Source of the DNA: Pseudomonadota bacterium
GTDB taxonomy: Bacteria; Pseudomonadota; Gammaproteobacteria; Xanthomonadales; Rhodanobacteraceae
Reading direction: 5' to 3'
DNA length: 64,000 bases
NCBI GenBank assembly: GCA_021794575.1
Contig: JAJYQO010000093.1
Span: forward strand, 1-64,000
Shown here: one piece after another, positions 56,555 through 64,000 of the stretch
Position numbering within the stretch: the stretch's first letter is position 1
Layout of the letters: each line of letters opens with the position of its first letter
The notes under the pieces: generated by a model
Database searches by the model: none
What the model was told of the DNA's origin: nothing
What the model saw: the letters and a program-made list of their open reading frames with translations, nothing else
Program-made: the position numbers and the translations under genes

Positions 56555-57520
56555 ATGGGCGCACCCGATTACTCCATTCCCGGCAGCGTCGCGCCGCGAC
56601 CCGTATCCGAAGCGGTATCCGACGCTGCGCCGCAGCCCGCGGCCGGCGCGGCGCGTACCGTCGCCGCGGTGCTGGCCGAGAGCCAGGTCGAGGCGGTGCT
56701 CGATGAACTCGAACGCGACCTGGTCGGCCTGGCCCCGGTCAAGCAGCGCATCCGCGACATCGCCGCGCTGCTGGTCATCGACAAGTTGCGCATGAACCTC
56801 GGCCTGCAGGCGGAAACGCCCAGCCTGCACATGAGCTTCACCGGCAACCCCGGCACCGGCAAGACCACGGTGGCGCTGCGCATGGCCGAAATCCTGCATC
56901 GCCTGGGCTACGTGCGCAAAGGCCACTTGGTGGCGGTGACGCGCGACGATCTGGTCGGCCAGTACATCGGCCACACCGCGCCCAAGACCAGGGAAGTGCT
57001 GAAGAAAGCCATGGGCGGCGTGCTGTTCATCGACGAGGCGTATTACCTGTACCGGCCCGAGAACGAGCGCGACTACGGCCAGGAAGCCATCGAGATCCTG
57101 TTGCAGGTGATGGAGAACCAGCGCGACGACCTGGTGGTGATCCTGGCCGGCTACAAGGACCGCATGGACACGTTTTTCAAGTCCAACCCCGGCATGAGCA
57201 GCCGCATCGCGCATCACCTGGACTTTCCCGACTACTCGGTGGACGAGCTGCAGCAGATCGCGCAATGCATGTTGCAGCAGCGCCATTACCACTTCGGTGC
57301 CGATGCCGCCGCGGTGTTTCATCAGTATCTCGAACGCCGCATCCGGCAGCCGCATTTCGCCAACGCGCGCAGCGTGCGCAACGCGCTGGATCGCGCGCGC
57401 CTGCGTCAGGCCAGCCGGCTGTTCGCCGAGCGCGAGCGCGAGCTCGGCCAGGACGACCTGACCACGCTGCTGCCGGTGGACCTGCTGGCCAGTCGCGTGT
57501 TCGCCGACACGCAACTCTGA
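56555..57520 (+). CDS. cbbX: red-type RuBisCO activase CbbX
   Basis: A 321-residue AAA+ ATPase that remodels inhibited red-type RuBisCO by pulling the CbbL C-terminus. Walker A is GNPGTGKTT (K103), the pore-loop segment is [18 protein letters not shown], Walker B is [20 protein letters not shown], and sensor residues lie in [14 protein letters not shown] and [12 protein letters not shown]. The N-terminus has about 30 extra Ala/Pro-rich residues. It starts one base after the rpe remnant, with GGAG inside that ORF. Confidence 0.96.
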   Translation: MGAPDYSIPGSVAPRPVSEAVSDAAPQPAAGAARTVAAVLAESQVEAVLDELERDLVGLAPVKQRIRDIAALLVIDKLRMNLGLQAETPSLHMSFTGNPGTGKTTVALRMAEILHRLGYVRKGHLVAVTRDDLVGQYIGHTAPKTREVLKKAMGGVLFIDEAYYLYRPENERDYGQEAIEILLQVMENQRDDLVVILAGYKDRMDTFFKSNPGMSSRIAHHLDFPDYSVDELQQIAQCMLQQRHYHFGADAAAVFHQYLERRIRQPHFANARSVRNALDRARLRQASRLFAERERELGQDDLTTLLPVDLLASRVFADTQL

Positions 57521-57529
57521 GAGGACGCC

Positions 57530-58612
57530 ATGCCCCTGTCCAAGCGCCCGACCCTGACCCAGTACCTGATCGACCAGCGTCGCCGTTTCCCCGGCGCCAG
57601 CGGCGATCTGAATGCGTTGATCCTCGATGTCTCCATCGCCTGCAAGGCGATTGCGCGCGCGGTAGCCTTCGGCGAGTTGGGTGCCGACAGCGCGTCCAGC
57701 GGCGGCGCGGTCAACGTCCAGGGCGAAGTGCAAAAGCGCCTCGATGTGGTCAGCAACGAAATGTTCGTGCGCCAGGCCGAGTGGTCGGGCCATCTGGCCG
57801 GCATGGCTTCGGAGGAAATGGAGCTGCCCTACCAGATTCCGGGCGAATACCCGCGCGGCAAATACCTGCTGGTGTTCGATCCGCTGGATGGTTCCGGCAA
57901 TCTCGATGTGGACGTGACCGTCGGCAGCATCTTTTCGATCCTGCGCGCGCCCGATGAAGTCGTGACCAGCGGCCGCGATGTGGTCGAGGCTGATTTCCTG
58001 CAGCCCGGCGCGCGGCAGGTGGCCGCCGGCTACGCGCTGTACGGTCCTTCGACCATGCTCGTGCTCAGCGTCGGCAACGGCGTAGTCGGCTTCACCCTCG
58101 ATCCGAATCTGGGCGAGTTCAAGCTCACCCATCCCGACTTGCGCGTGCCCGAGGATGCGCAGGAGTTCGCCATCAACAGCTCCAACAGCCGCTTCTGGGA
58201 GCCGCCGGTGAAGCGCTACGTGGACGAATGTCTGGCCGGACGCACCGGTGCGCGCGGCAAGGATTTCAACATGCGCTGGATTGCCAGCATGGTGGCCGAG
58301 GCACACCGCATCCTGATGCGCGGCGGCGTGTTCCTGTATCCGCGTGACAGCAGGGATCCGGGCAGGGACGGCCGCCTGTGCCTGCTGTACGAGGCCAATC
58401 CGATCGGCTTCGTGATGGAGCAGGCCGGCGCGCGCGCCAGCACTGGACGCCAGCCGATGCTTGGGGTGCGGCCGGAGCGCCTGCATCAGCGCATCGGCCT
58501 GGTGTTCGGCTCGAAGAACGAGGTGGAACGCATCGAGCGCTACCACCGCGAAGGCAGCACCCGCGACCTGCCCAACCCGCTGTTTGTCGAGCGCGGCCTG
58601 TTTCGCGACTGA
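57530..58612 (+). CDS. cbbF: fructose-1,6-bisphosphatase class I
   Basis: FBPase of the Calvin cycle, possibly also acting on sedoheptulose 1,7-bisphosphate as cbb-encoded forms often do. The 360-residue protein has the metal-binding [22 protein letters not shown] (D117 onward), [24 protein letters not shown], and [10 protein letters not shown] near the sugar site. It is nine bases after cbbX with GAGAGGA as ribosome binding site. No second FBPase gene is in the window. Confidence 0.95.
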   Translation: MPLSKRPTLTQYLIDQRRRFPGASGDLNALILDVSIACKAIARAVAFGELGADSASSGGAVNVQGEVQKRLDVVSNEMFVRQAEWSGHLAGMASEEMELPYQIPGEYPRGKYLLVFDPLDGSGNLDVDVTVGSIFSILRAPDEVVTSGRDVVEADFLQPGARQVAAGYALYGPSTMLVLSVGNGVVGFTLDPNLGEFKLTHPDLRVPEDAQEFAINSSNSRFWEPPVKRYVDECLAGRTGARGKDFNMRWIASMVAEAHRILMRGGVFLYPRDSRDPGRDGRLCLLYEANPIGFVMEQAGARASTGRQPMLGVRPERLHQRIGLVFGSKNEVERIERYHREGSTRDLPNPLFVERGLFRD

Positions 58613-58653
58613 TCCGCGCACCCGCACGTTCCCGCCGCCAGGAAACGCCCGCC

Positions 58654-59538
58654 ATGTCCGAACGCCATCCGATCATCGCCATCACCGGCTCCTCCGGCGC
58701 CGGCACCACCTCGGTGACGCGCACGTTCCAGAACATCTTTCGCCGCGAGAAAATCAACGCCGCCATCATCGAGGGCGATAGCTTCCACCGCTACGACCGC
58801 AAGGAAATGCGTCTGAGCCAGGCCGAGGCCGAAGCCGCGGGCAACAAACACTTCAGCCACTTCGGCCCGGAGAACAACCTATTTGCCGAACTCGAGACAC
58901 TGTTCAGCAGCTACGCGCAGAACGGCACCGGCAAGACCCGCAAATACCTGCACGATGCCGGCGAGGCCGCGCCCTATGGTCAGGAACCCGGCACCTTCAC
59001 GCCTTGGGAGGATGTCCCGCAGGGCACCGACCTGCTGTACTACGAGGGCCTGCACGGCGCGGTCAGCACGCCGGCGGCCGATGTGGCGCGGCATCCGGAC
59101 CTGTTGATCGGCGTGGTGCCGGTGATCAACCTGGAATGGATCCAGAAGCTCTACCGCGACAAGCACGTGCGCGGATACACCGCGGAGGCGGTGACCGATA
59201 CAATCCTGCGCCGGATGCCGGACTACGTGAATTACATCTGTCCGCAGTTCTCGCGCACCGACATCAACTTCCAGCGCGTGCCGGTGGTCGACACCTCCAA
59301 TCCCTTCATCGCGCGCGAAATCCCCATGGCGGACGAGAGCATCTGCGTGATCCGTTTCCGCAATCCCAAGGGCATCGACTTCCCTTACCTGCTGAGCATG
59401 ATCCATGACTCGTGGATGTCGCGCGCCAACACCATCGTGGTGCCCGGCGGCAAGATGGAACTGGCCATGCAAATGATCCTCACGCCGTTCATCTGGCGTC
59501 TGATGGAACGCCGCAAACGAGCCTTGGAAGGGTGTTGA
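58654..59538 (+). CDS. cbbP: phosphoribulokinase
   Basis: PRK forms ribulose 1,5-bisphosphate from ribulose 5-phosphate and ATP, one of the two reactions unique to the Calvin cycle. The 294-residue protein is the proteobacterial PRK type, with P-loop GSSGAGTTS (12-20), IIEGDSFHRYDR, LLYYEGLHGA, and VIRFRNPKGIDFPYLLSMI. No thioredoxin-type regulatory disulphide is apparent. The track start 92 codons upstream is a shadow inside cbbF. It is the last gene before a 316-base repeat-bearing gap. Confidence 0.97.
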   Translation: MSERHPIIAITGSSGAGTTSVTRTFQNIFRREKINAAIIEGDSFHRYDRKEMRLSQAEAEAAGNKHFSHFGPENNLFAELETLFSSYAQNGTGKTRKYLHDAGEAAPYGQEPGTFTPWEDVPQGTDLLYYEGLHGAVSTPAADVARHPDLLIGVVPVINLEWIQKLYRDKHVRGYTAEAVTDTILRRMPDYVNYICPQFSRTDINFQRVPVVDTSNPFIAREIPMADESICVIRFRNPKGIDFPYLLSMIHDSWMSRANTIVVPGGKMELAMQMILTPFIWRLMERRKRALEGC

Positions 59539-59551
59539 GAAGCTTTCTGAC

Positions 59552-59628
59552 GATCAGTTTGCAAAACCGGGCATCCTGCCGCCTGATTCAAAGCGGCTGC
59601 ATGCAGGCAAACGGGCGCGGCAAAGCCG
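59552..59628 (+). repeat. dispersed repeat, copy C
   Basis: The first 20 bases (59552-59571) are the exact reverse complement of 170-189. Bases 59565-59628 match the reverse complement of 6749-6812 at about nine in ten positions. This copy therefore joins the two partial copies seen elsewhere and shows they belong to one element. Confidence 0.75.
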
Positions 59629-59683
59629 TGCCGCCTTGGTCGCGACCGGTACTTGCGTGCTCGTCGCGGCGGCACATCCAGGT

Positions 59684-59712
59684 GCCGGAGCGGTTTTGCA
59701 AACTGCTCCGGC
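59684..59712. repeat. hairpin carrying the inverted repeat core
   Basis: gccggagc and gctccggc form an 8-bp stem around a 13-base loop ggttttgcaaact. The loop is an inverted copy of the core at 59552-59571, so the cbbP-cbbT gap holds the core in both orientations about 120 bases apart. No T-run follows; a role in RNA stability is possible. Confidence 0.6.
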
Positions 59713-59854
59713 AGCGCGGGACAGGAAGGTCTCGCGCGCGCATCGGGCGCGTCGGCGTTCGCTGCGGCAGAAGCGGGTACGGACCTGTGCCGGACTCGCG
59801 ATTTGAGAAAATGCCGGGACGGCACTTTCTCGACAATGAATCAGGAGCCTTGTG

Positions 59855-61852
59855 ATGGCCAGCAGTTCCAACGATCGCGTTCTCAATGGCGCACCCTCCC
59901 ATGACCCGCGCGCGAACGCCCTGCGCGCATTAGCCATGGACGCCGTGCAGAAGGCCAACTCCGGGCATCCGGGAGCACCCATGGGCATGGCCGAGATGGC
60001 GGTGGCGCTGTGGGGCACGCACTTGCGCTACAACCCCGCCGACCCGCACTGGCCCGACCGCGACCGTTTCGTGCTCAGCAACGGCCACGCCTCGATGCTG
60101 CTGTACGCGCTGCTGCACCTGACCGGCTACGACCTATCACTGGAGGAGATCAAGAACTTCCGCCAGCTGCACAGCAAGACGCCCGGCCATCCCGAACGTG
60201 GCCTCACCCCGGGCGTGGAAACCACTACCGGGCCGCTGGGGCAGGGCATCACCAACGCGGTGGGCATGGCGCTGGCCGAAAAGCTGCTGGCCGACGAATT
60301 CAACCGCCCCGGCCACGGCATCGTCGATCACCGCACCTACGTGTTTCTGGGCGATGGCTGCCTGATGGAAGGCATCAGCCACGAGGCGCTGTCGCTGGCC
60401 GGCGTGCTGGGGCTGGACAAGCTGATCGCGCTGTACGACGACAACGGCATCAGTATCGACGGCGCGGTCGCCGGCTGGTTCCGCGACGATACGCCGGGAC
60501 GCTTGCGCGCCTACGGCTGGAACGTGATCGGCCCGATCGACGGGCACGATCCGGACGCGCTGGACGCGGCGCTGGCGGCCGCGCAGCGCGGCAACGGCAA
60601 GCCCACCTTCATCCTCTGCCGTACCACCATCGGCGCCGGCGCACCGCATCGCGGCGGCACCGCCAAGGCGCACGGCGAGCCGCTGGGCGCCGACGAGGTG
60701 GCCGCCGCGCGCCAGGCGCTGGGCTGGAATCATCCGCCGTTCGAGATCCCCGCCGAAATCCGCGCGCAGTGGGACGCGCGCGCGCGCGGCGCCGAACTGC
60801 AGGCCGACTGGCAGCGCCGCTTCGAGGCCTACCGCAAGGCGTTTCCGGAGCTGGCCGGGGCCTTCATGCGGCGCATGGCCGGTGCATTGCCGGCCGACTG
60901 GGCGGCGTTGCGTGCCGCCGTGCTGACGCCGTTCGTACAGGCCAAGGACGGCGTGGCCACGCGCAAGGCCTCGCAGCAGGTACTGGCGCAATTGGCGCTG
61001 CGCCTACCGGAACTGGCGGGCGGCAGCGCCGATCTCACCGGCTCCAACCTCACCGATTTCCCCGATGCCGGCCCGCGCTATCAGCACTTCGGCGTGCGCG
61101 AGTTCGGCATGGCCGCGCTGATGAACGGCATGGCCGCGCACGGTGGCTGGATTCCCTACGGCGGCACCTTCCTCACCTTCAGCGACTACAGTCGCAACGC
61201 CATCCGCATGGCGGCGTTGATGAGACTGCGCGTGATCCACGTATTCACCCACGACTCCATCGGCGTCGGCGAGGACGGCCCCACGCACCAGCCGGTCGAG
61301 CACGCCGCCAGCCTGCGCCTGATTCCCAACCTCGAGGTATGGCGTCCCTGCGATCCGCTGGAAACCGCCATCGCCTGGACCGAAGCGGTGGCCGACGCGC
61401 AACGCCCCAGCGCGCTGCTGCTGTCGCGCCAGAACCTGCCGGTGCAGCCGCATGCCGCCGACCAGCAGGCGCTGATCGCGCGCGGCGGTTATGTGCTCAG
61501 CGATCCACCCGGCGCGCGCGCCACGCTGCTGGCCAGCGGCTCCGAGGTGAGTCTGGCAAGCGCCGCGCAGGCCTTGCTGGTCGAGGCGGGCATCGCCGTG
61601 CGCGTGGTTTCCCTACCCAGTTCGACGCGCTTCGACCGCCAGGACGCCGCCTACCGCGCGCAGGTGCTGGGTACGCTGCCGCGTATCGGCATCGAAGCCG
61701 GCGTCACCCGCTTCTGGGCGCAGTACGGCTGCGTCGCGGCGCTGGGCGTGGACACCTTCGGTGAATCGGCGCCCGGCCCCAAGGTGTTCGACTATTTCGG
61801 CCTGACCACCGCCAACGTCGCGGCCAAGGTGCGCGAGGTGCTGGGCGCATGA
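59855..61852 (+). CDS. cbbT: transketolase
   Basis: Thiamine-diphosphate enzyme exchanging two-carbon units between sugar phosphates for RuBP regeneration. The 665-residue protein has [19 protein letters not shown], the TPP motif GDG (166-168) with [24 protein letters not shown] and the transketolase signature [24 protein letters not shown] stands seven bases before the ATG at 59855; the track uses a GTG one codon upstream. It is followed by cbbZ with an ATGA overlap. The gap before it may contain a second promoter. Confidence 0.97.
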   Translation: MASSSNDRVLNGAPSHDPRANALRALAMDAVQKANSGHPGAPMGMAEMAVALWGTHLRYNPADPHWPDRDRFVLSNGHASMLLYALLHLTGYDLSLEEIKNFRQLHSKTPGHPERGLTPGVETTTGPLGQGITNAVGMALAEKLLADEFNRPGHGIVDHRTYVFLGDGCLMEGISHEALSLAGVLGLDKLIALYDDNGISIDGAVAGWFRDDTPGRLRAYGWNVIGPIDGHDPDALDAALAAAQRGNGKPTFILCRTTIGAGAPHRGGTAKAHGEPLGADEVAAARQALGWNHPPFEIPAEIRAQWDARARGAELQADWQRRFEAYRKAFPELAGAFMRRMAGALPADWAALRAAVLTPFVQAKDGVATRKASQQVLAQLALRLPELAGGSADLTGSNLTDFPDAGPRYQHFGVREFGMAALMNGMAAHGGWIPYGGTFLTFSDYSRNAIRMAALMRLRVIHVFTHDSIGVGEDGPTHQPVEHAASLRLIPNLEVWRPCDPLETAIAWTEAVADAQRPSALLLSRQNLPVQPHAADQQALIARGGYVLSDPPGARATLLASGSEVSLASAAQALLVEAGIAVRVVSLPSSTRFDRQDAAYRAQVLGTLPRIGIEAGVTRFWAQYGCVAALGVDTFGESAPGPKVFDYFGLTTANVAAKVREVLGA

Positions 61853-62544
61853 TCGAGGTACTGAGCTTCGATCTCGACGGAACGCTGGTGGACACCGGCG
61901 GCGAGATCGCCGCCGCAGTCAACGATACGTTGCGCGATTTCGGCCTCGCGCCGCGCGCGCAGGCCGAGATCGAAACCCTGGTCGGCGCCGGTGCGCACGC
62001 GCTGATGCGCCGCCTGCTGACGCGGGTGCAGGCGCCGCAGTTGCCGGATACCGCCGCCGTGCTGCACCGCTTCGAGCAGCACTACGCCGCGCATGCCGGA
62101 ACGGCGGCGCGACCCTATCCCGGCTGCGCCGATGCGCTGGCGCGGCTGCATGCCGCCGGCGTGCGCATGGCCTGCGTCACCAACAAGGAGCAGCGCCACG
62201 CGCGGCGCGTGCTGGAGGCCTGCGCGCTGGCGCCGTACTTCATGCTGCTCGTCGGCGGCGACACGCTGCCGTTCAAGAAACCCGATGCGCGTGTGCTGCG
62301 GCACGTGGTGGCTGCGCTGGGCAGCGTGCCCGCGCGCGCCGCGCACGTGGGCGACTCGGAAACCGACCTCGCCGCCGCGCGCAACGCCGGCGTGGCCGAC
62401 TGGGCGGTACCGTGGGGCTACAACGCCGGCGTGTCGGTCGTCCAAGCGCGGCCCTCGCGCCTGTTCGGCAGCTTTGCCGACATCGCCGAGGCCGTGCTGG
62501 CACCGTCCGCGGTGTCCGCGCGTCGCGCTGCCGGCCTTCACTGA
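61849..62544 (+). CDS. cbbZ: phosphoglycolate phosphatase
   Basis: A 231-residue HAD-family phosphatase that removes 2-phosphoglycolate made by RuBisCO oxygenation. The catalytic aspartates are D8 and D10 in [25 protein letters not shown] supplies motif II, and KKPDARVL with [16 protein letters not shown] gives motifs III and IV. Overlap with cbbT by ATGA and its place in a cbb operon support CbbZ over generic Gph. The C-terminus is slightly extended. Confidence 0.93.
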   Translation: MIEVLSFDLDGTLVDTGGEIAAAVNDTLRDFGLAPRAQAEIETLVGAGAHALMRRLLTRVQAPQLPDTAAVLHRFEQHYAAHAGTAARPYPGCADALARLHAAGVRMACVTNKEQRHARRVLEACALAPYFMLLVGGDTLPFKKPDARVLRHVVAALGSVPARAAHVGDSETDLAAARNAGVADWAVPWGYNAGVSVVQARPSRLFGSFADIAEAVLAPSAVSARRAAGLH

Positions 62545-62744
62545 GAGCATGTTTCCCATGCTGGCCCGCCCCCGACAACATCACCCCGGACGGCGCATGG
62601 CGTCGATCCGGAATCCGGGCAACCGCGTCGCAAGGCCCGCCAGATGATCGCCGACGCGGCGATACCGAACAGAACAAGGGCGCATCGTCGAGCCCGGCAG
62701 CGATCGATTCCGGATACACCCTCCGAGACCGTCTGAGGAAAAAC

Positions 62745-63782
62745 ATGGCCCTTGTTTCGCTACGTCAGGTACTAGACCACGCCGCCGAGCACGGCTATGG
62801 CGTGCCCGCATTCAACATCAACGATATGGAACAGATCCAGGCGATCATGGAAGCCGCGCAGGAAGTGCAGGCGCCGGTGATCCTGCAAGCTTCGGCCGGC
62901 GCGCGCGGCTACGCCGGCGAGGCCTATCTGCGCCACATGGTGCTGGCCGCGGTGGAAACGCACCCCGACATCCCGGTGGTGTTGCACCAGGACCACGGCG
63001 CCACGCCCGCGGTTTGCCAGGCCTCGATACGCTCCGGTTTCAGCAGCGTGATGATGGATGGCTCGCTGCGTGAGGACGCCAAGACGCCCTCGTCGTACGC
63101 GTACAACATCGAGGTCACGCGCACGGTGTGCGATCTGGCGCACTGGGTGGGTGTATCGGTGGAGGGCGAGCTGGGTTGTCTGGGCTCGCTGGAAACCGGC
63201 GAGGCCGGCGAGGAAGACGGCGTCGGCGCCGCCGGCAAGCTCGGCCGCGACATGCTGCTGACCGACCCGGCGCAGGCCAAGGACTTCATCGCCAAAACCG
63301 GCGTCGATGCGTTGGCCATCGCCATCGGCACCAGCCATGGTGCCTACAAATTCACGCGCCAACCCACCGGCGACATCCTCGCCATCGAACGCATCGCCGC
63401 CATCCACGCCGCAGTGCCCGACACACATCTGGTGATGCACGGCAGCTCCAGCGTGCCGCAGGAGTGGCTGGCCATCATTCGCCAGCATGGCGGCGACATC
63501 AAGGAAACCTACGGCGTGCCGGTCGAGGAGATCGTGCGCGGCATCCGTAGCGGTGTGCGCAAGGTCAATATCGACACCGACATCCGCCTGGCCATGACCG
63601 GCGCCATGCGCCAGTTGTTCGCCACGCAGCCCTCTGAGTTCGATCCGCGCAAGGCCATGCTCGCCGCGAAAAAGGCCGCGCGCGGCATCTGCAAGCAGCG
63701 CTTCGAGGCCTTTGGCTGTGCCGGTCAGGCGGGCAAGATCAAGCCGCTGCCGCTGGAGGCCATGGCCAAGCGCTACCGCTGA
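62745..63782 (+). CDS. cbbA: class II fructose-bisphosphate aldolase (Calvin-cycle type)
   Basis: Zinc aldolase joining triose phosphates to fructose 1,6-bisphosphate, or sedoheptulose bisphosphate in the Calvin cycle. The 345-residue protein has [21 protein letters not shown], the zinc motif HQDHGA (H81, H84), [31 protein letters not shown] and [10 protein letters not shown]. The CbbA-type FBA subfamily of about 345 residues fits. GAGGA before the ATG is the ribosome binding site. A 200-base gap with no gene or clear terminator separates it from cbbZ. Confidence 0.96.
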   Translation: MALVSLRQVLDHAAEHGYGVPAFNINDMEQIQAIMEAAQEVQAPVILQASAGARGYAGEAYLRHMVLAAVETHPDIPVVLHQDHGATPAVCQASIRSGFSSVMMDGSLREDAKTPSSYAYNIEVTRTVCDLAHWVGVSVEGELGCLGSLETGEAGEEDGVGAAGKLGRDMLLTDPAQAKDFIAKTGVDALAIAIGTSHGAYKFTRQPTGDILAIERIAAIHAAVPDTHLVMHGSSSVPQEWLAIIRQHGGDIKETYGVPVEEIVRGIRSGVRKVNIDTDIRLAMTGAMRQLFATQPSEFDPRKAMLAAKKAARGICKQRFEAFGCAGQAGKIKPLPLEAMAKRYR

Positions 63783-63791
63783 GCGCGCGCC

Positions 63792-64000
63792 GTGGCCGTC
63801 GAAAGCCCCGCCGCTGCCCTGGGCGCAGCCGCGCCGGAGTTCACCCTGCGCGGCACCGATGGCTGCATGCACAGCCTGCACGAGTTGCGCGGCAGGCGCG
63901 GCACGCTGGTGGCTTTCATCTGCAACCATTGCCCCTACGTGCAGGCAGTGCTGCCGCGCCTGCTGCGCGACGCGCGCGAGCTGGCGCCGCTGGGCGGCAA
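63792..64000 (+). CDS. thioredoxin-like (AhpC/TSA) family protein, N-terminal part
   Basis: Cut by the right edge after about 69 codons. From a GTG nine bases past the aldolase stop it reads AAAPEFTLRGTDG, then LVAFICNHCPYVQAVLPRL. The CNHCPYV motif marks a thioredoxin-fold family of peroxiredoxin-like proteins found in many bacteria. A function in disulphide or peroxide handling is likely but cannot be refined from the fragment. It may be co-transcribed with the aldolase. Confidence 0.8.
   Translation, partial: MAVESPAAALGAAAPEFTLRGTDGCMHSLHELRGRRGTLVAFICNHCPYVQAVLPRLLRDARELAPLGG

Noticed and set aside
56537-58627. 696-codon minus-strand ORF opposite cbbX and cbbF
   Set aside because: Spans two recognised plus-strand genes and has His/Ala/Gln-rich shadow composition.

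Overview
The window is a high-GC (roughly two-thirds G+C by eye), densely coded chromosomal segment of a gammaproteobacterium. Gene content and order point to the Xanthomonadales, perhaps Rhodanobacteraceae: ribH-nusB-thiL-pgpA, the AmgK/MurU muramate-recycling pair, the rimI/psi-like/pssA group, the pyrH-frr-uppS-cdsA-dxr-rseP-bamA-lpxD-fabZ-lpxA-lpxB-rnhB envelope cluster, many ATGA/GTGA stop-start overlaps, a secreted S53 peptidase and an M56-TonB regulator. The taxon is inferred from gene order and protein character only. No tRNA, rRNA, CRISPR array, IS transposase or prophage gene was seen.

Layout. 1-4560: end of ychF, murU-amgK (minus), then ribH-nusB-thiL-pgpA (plus). 4561-10143: a repeat-bearing spacer, a sedolisin (S53) precursor, a UPF0016 putative Mn exporter behind a yybP-ykoY riboswitch, and a Dcp-like M3 peptidase with a strong terminator. 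10178-18279: valS (unusually long), rimI, a HolD-like protein, pssA, and small envelope or redox genes (DUF4124, Trx2-type thioredoxin, YbaY-like lipoprotein, SlyD, NlpC/P60 lipoprotein). 18629-24224: a BlaI / BlaR1-like M56-TonB / TonB-C lipoprotein operon with tandem operators, next to a FecA-like TonB-dependent receptor and a divergent CxCGCG outer-membrane barrel. 24370-41156: GH3 glycosidase, trpS with a C-terminal extension, hydroxybutyrate-oligomer hydrolase, penicillin-acylase family protein, parC/uvrB (divergent), ampD, alpha/beta hydrolase, rlmKL, and a secreted repeat protein. 41183-53133 (minus): the lipid A / outer-membrane / isoprenoid / ribosome-recycling cluster. 53202-64000: a Calvin-cycle locus, cbbR facing cbbL-cbbS-(rpe remnant)-cbbX-cbbF-cbbP, a repeat-bearing gap, cbbT-cbbZ, fructose-bisphosphate aldolase, and the start of a thioredoxin-like gene.

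How the genes work together. The cbb genes give red-type form I RuBisCO, its activase, phosphoribulokinase, FBPase, transketolase, aldolase and phosphoglycolate phosphatase, so the organism is probably capable of autotrophic CO2 fixation under CbbR control. No intact ribulose-5-phosphate epimerase is present: the copy between cbbS and cbbX has lost its middle. The cbb locus sits where tsf and rpsB usually precede pyrH, which suggests insertion or rearrangement. The minus-strand cluster makes UDP-acyl-GlcNAc and lipid A disaccharide, undecaprenyl-PP, CDP-diacylglycerol and DXP-pathway isoprenoids, and supplies BamA and RseP. AmgK, MurU and AmpD together imply cell-wall recycling that bypasses de novo MurNAc synthesis.

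Points worth following up: the internally deleted rpe; two insertions in ValRS; the BlaI/M56-TonB/TonB-C operon with operator repeats 21 bp apart; the TonB receptor paired with a CxCGCG barrel; a dispersed intergenic repeat seen in at least three places; several genes with a -10-like box only 6-7 nt before the start codon; a TrpRS C-terminal domain resembling YegP/DUF1508; and an alanine in ParC at the quinolone-resistance serine position.
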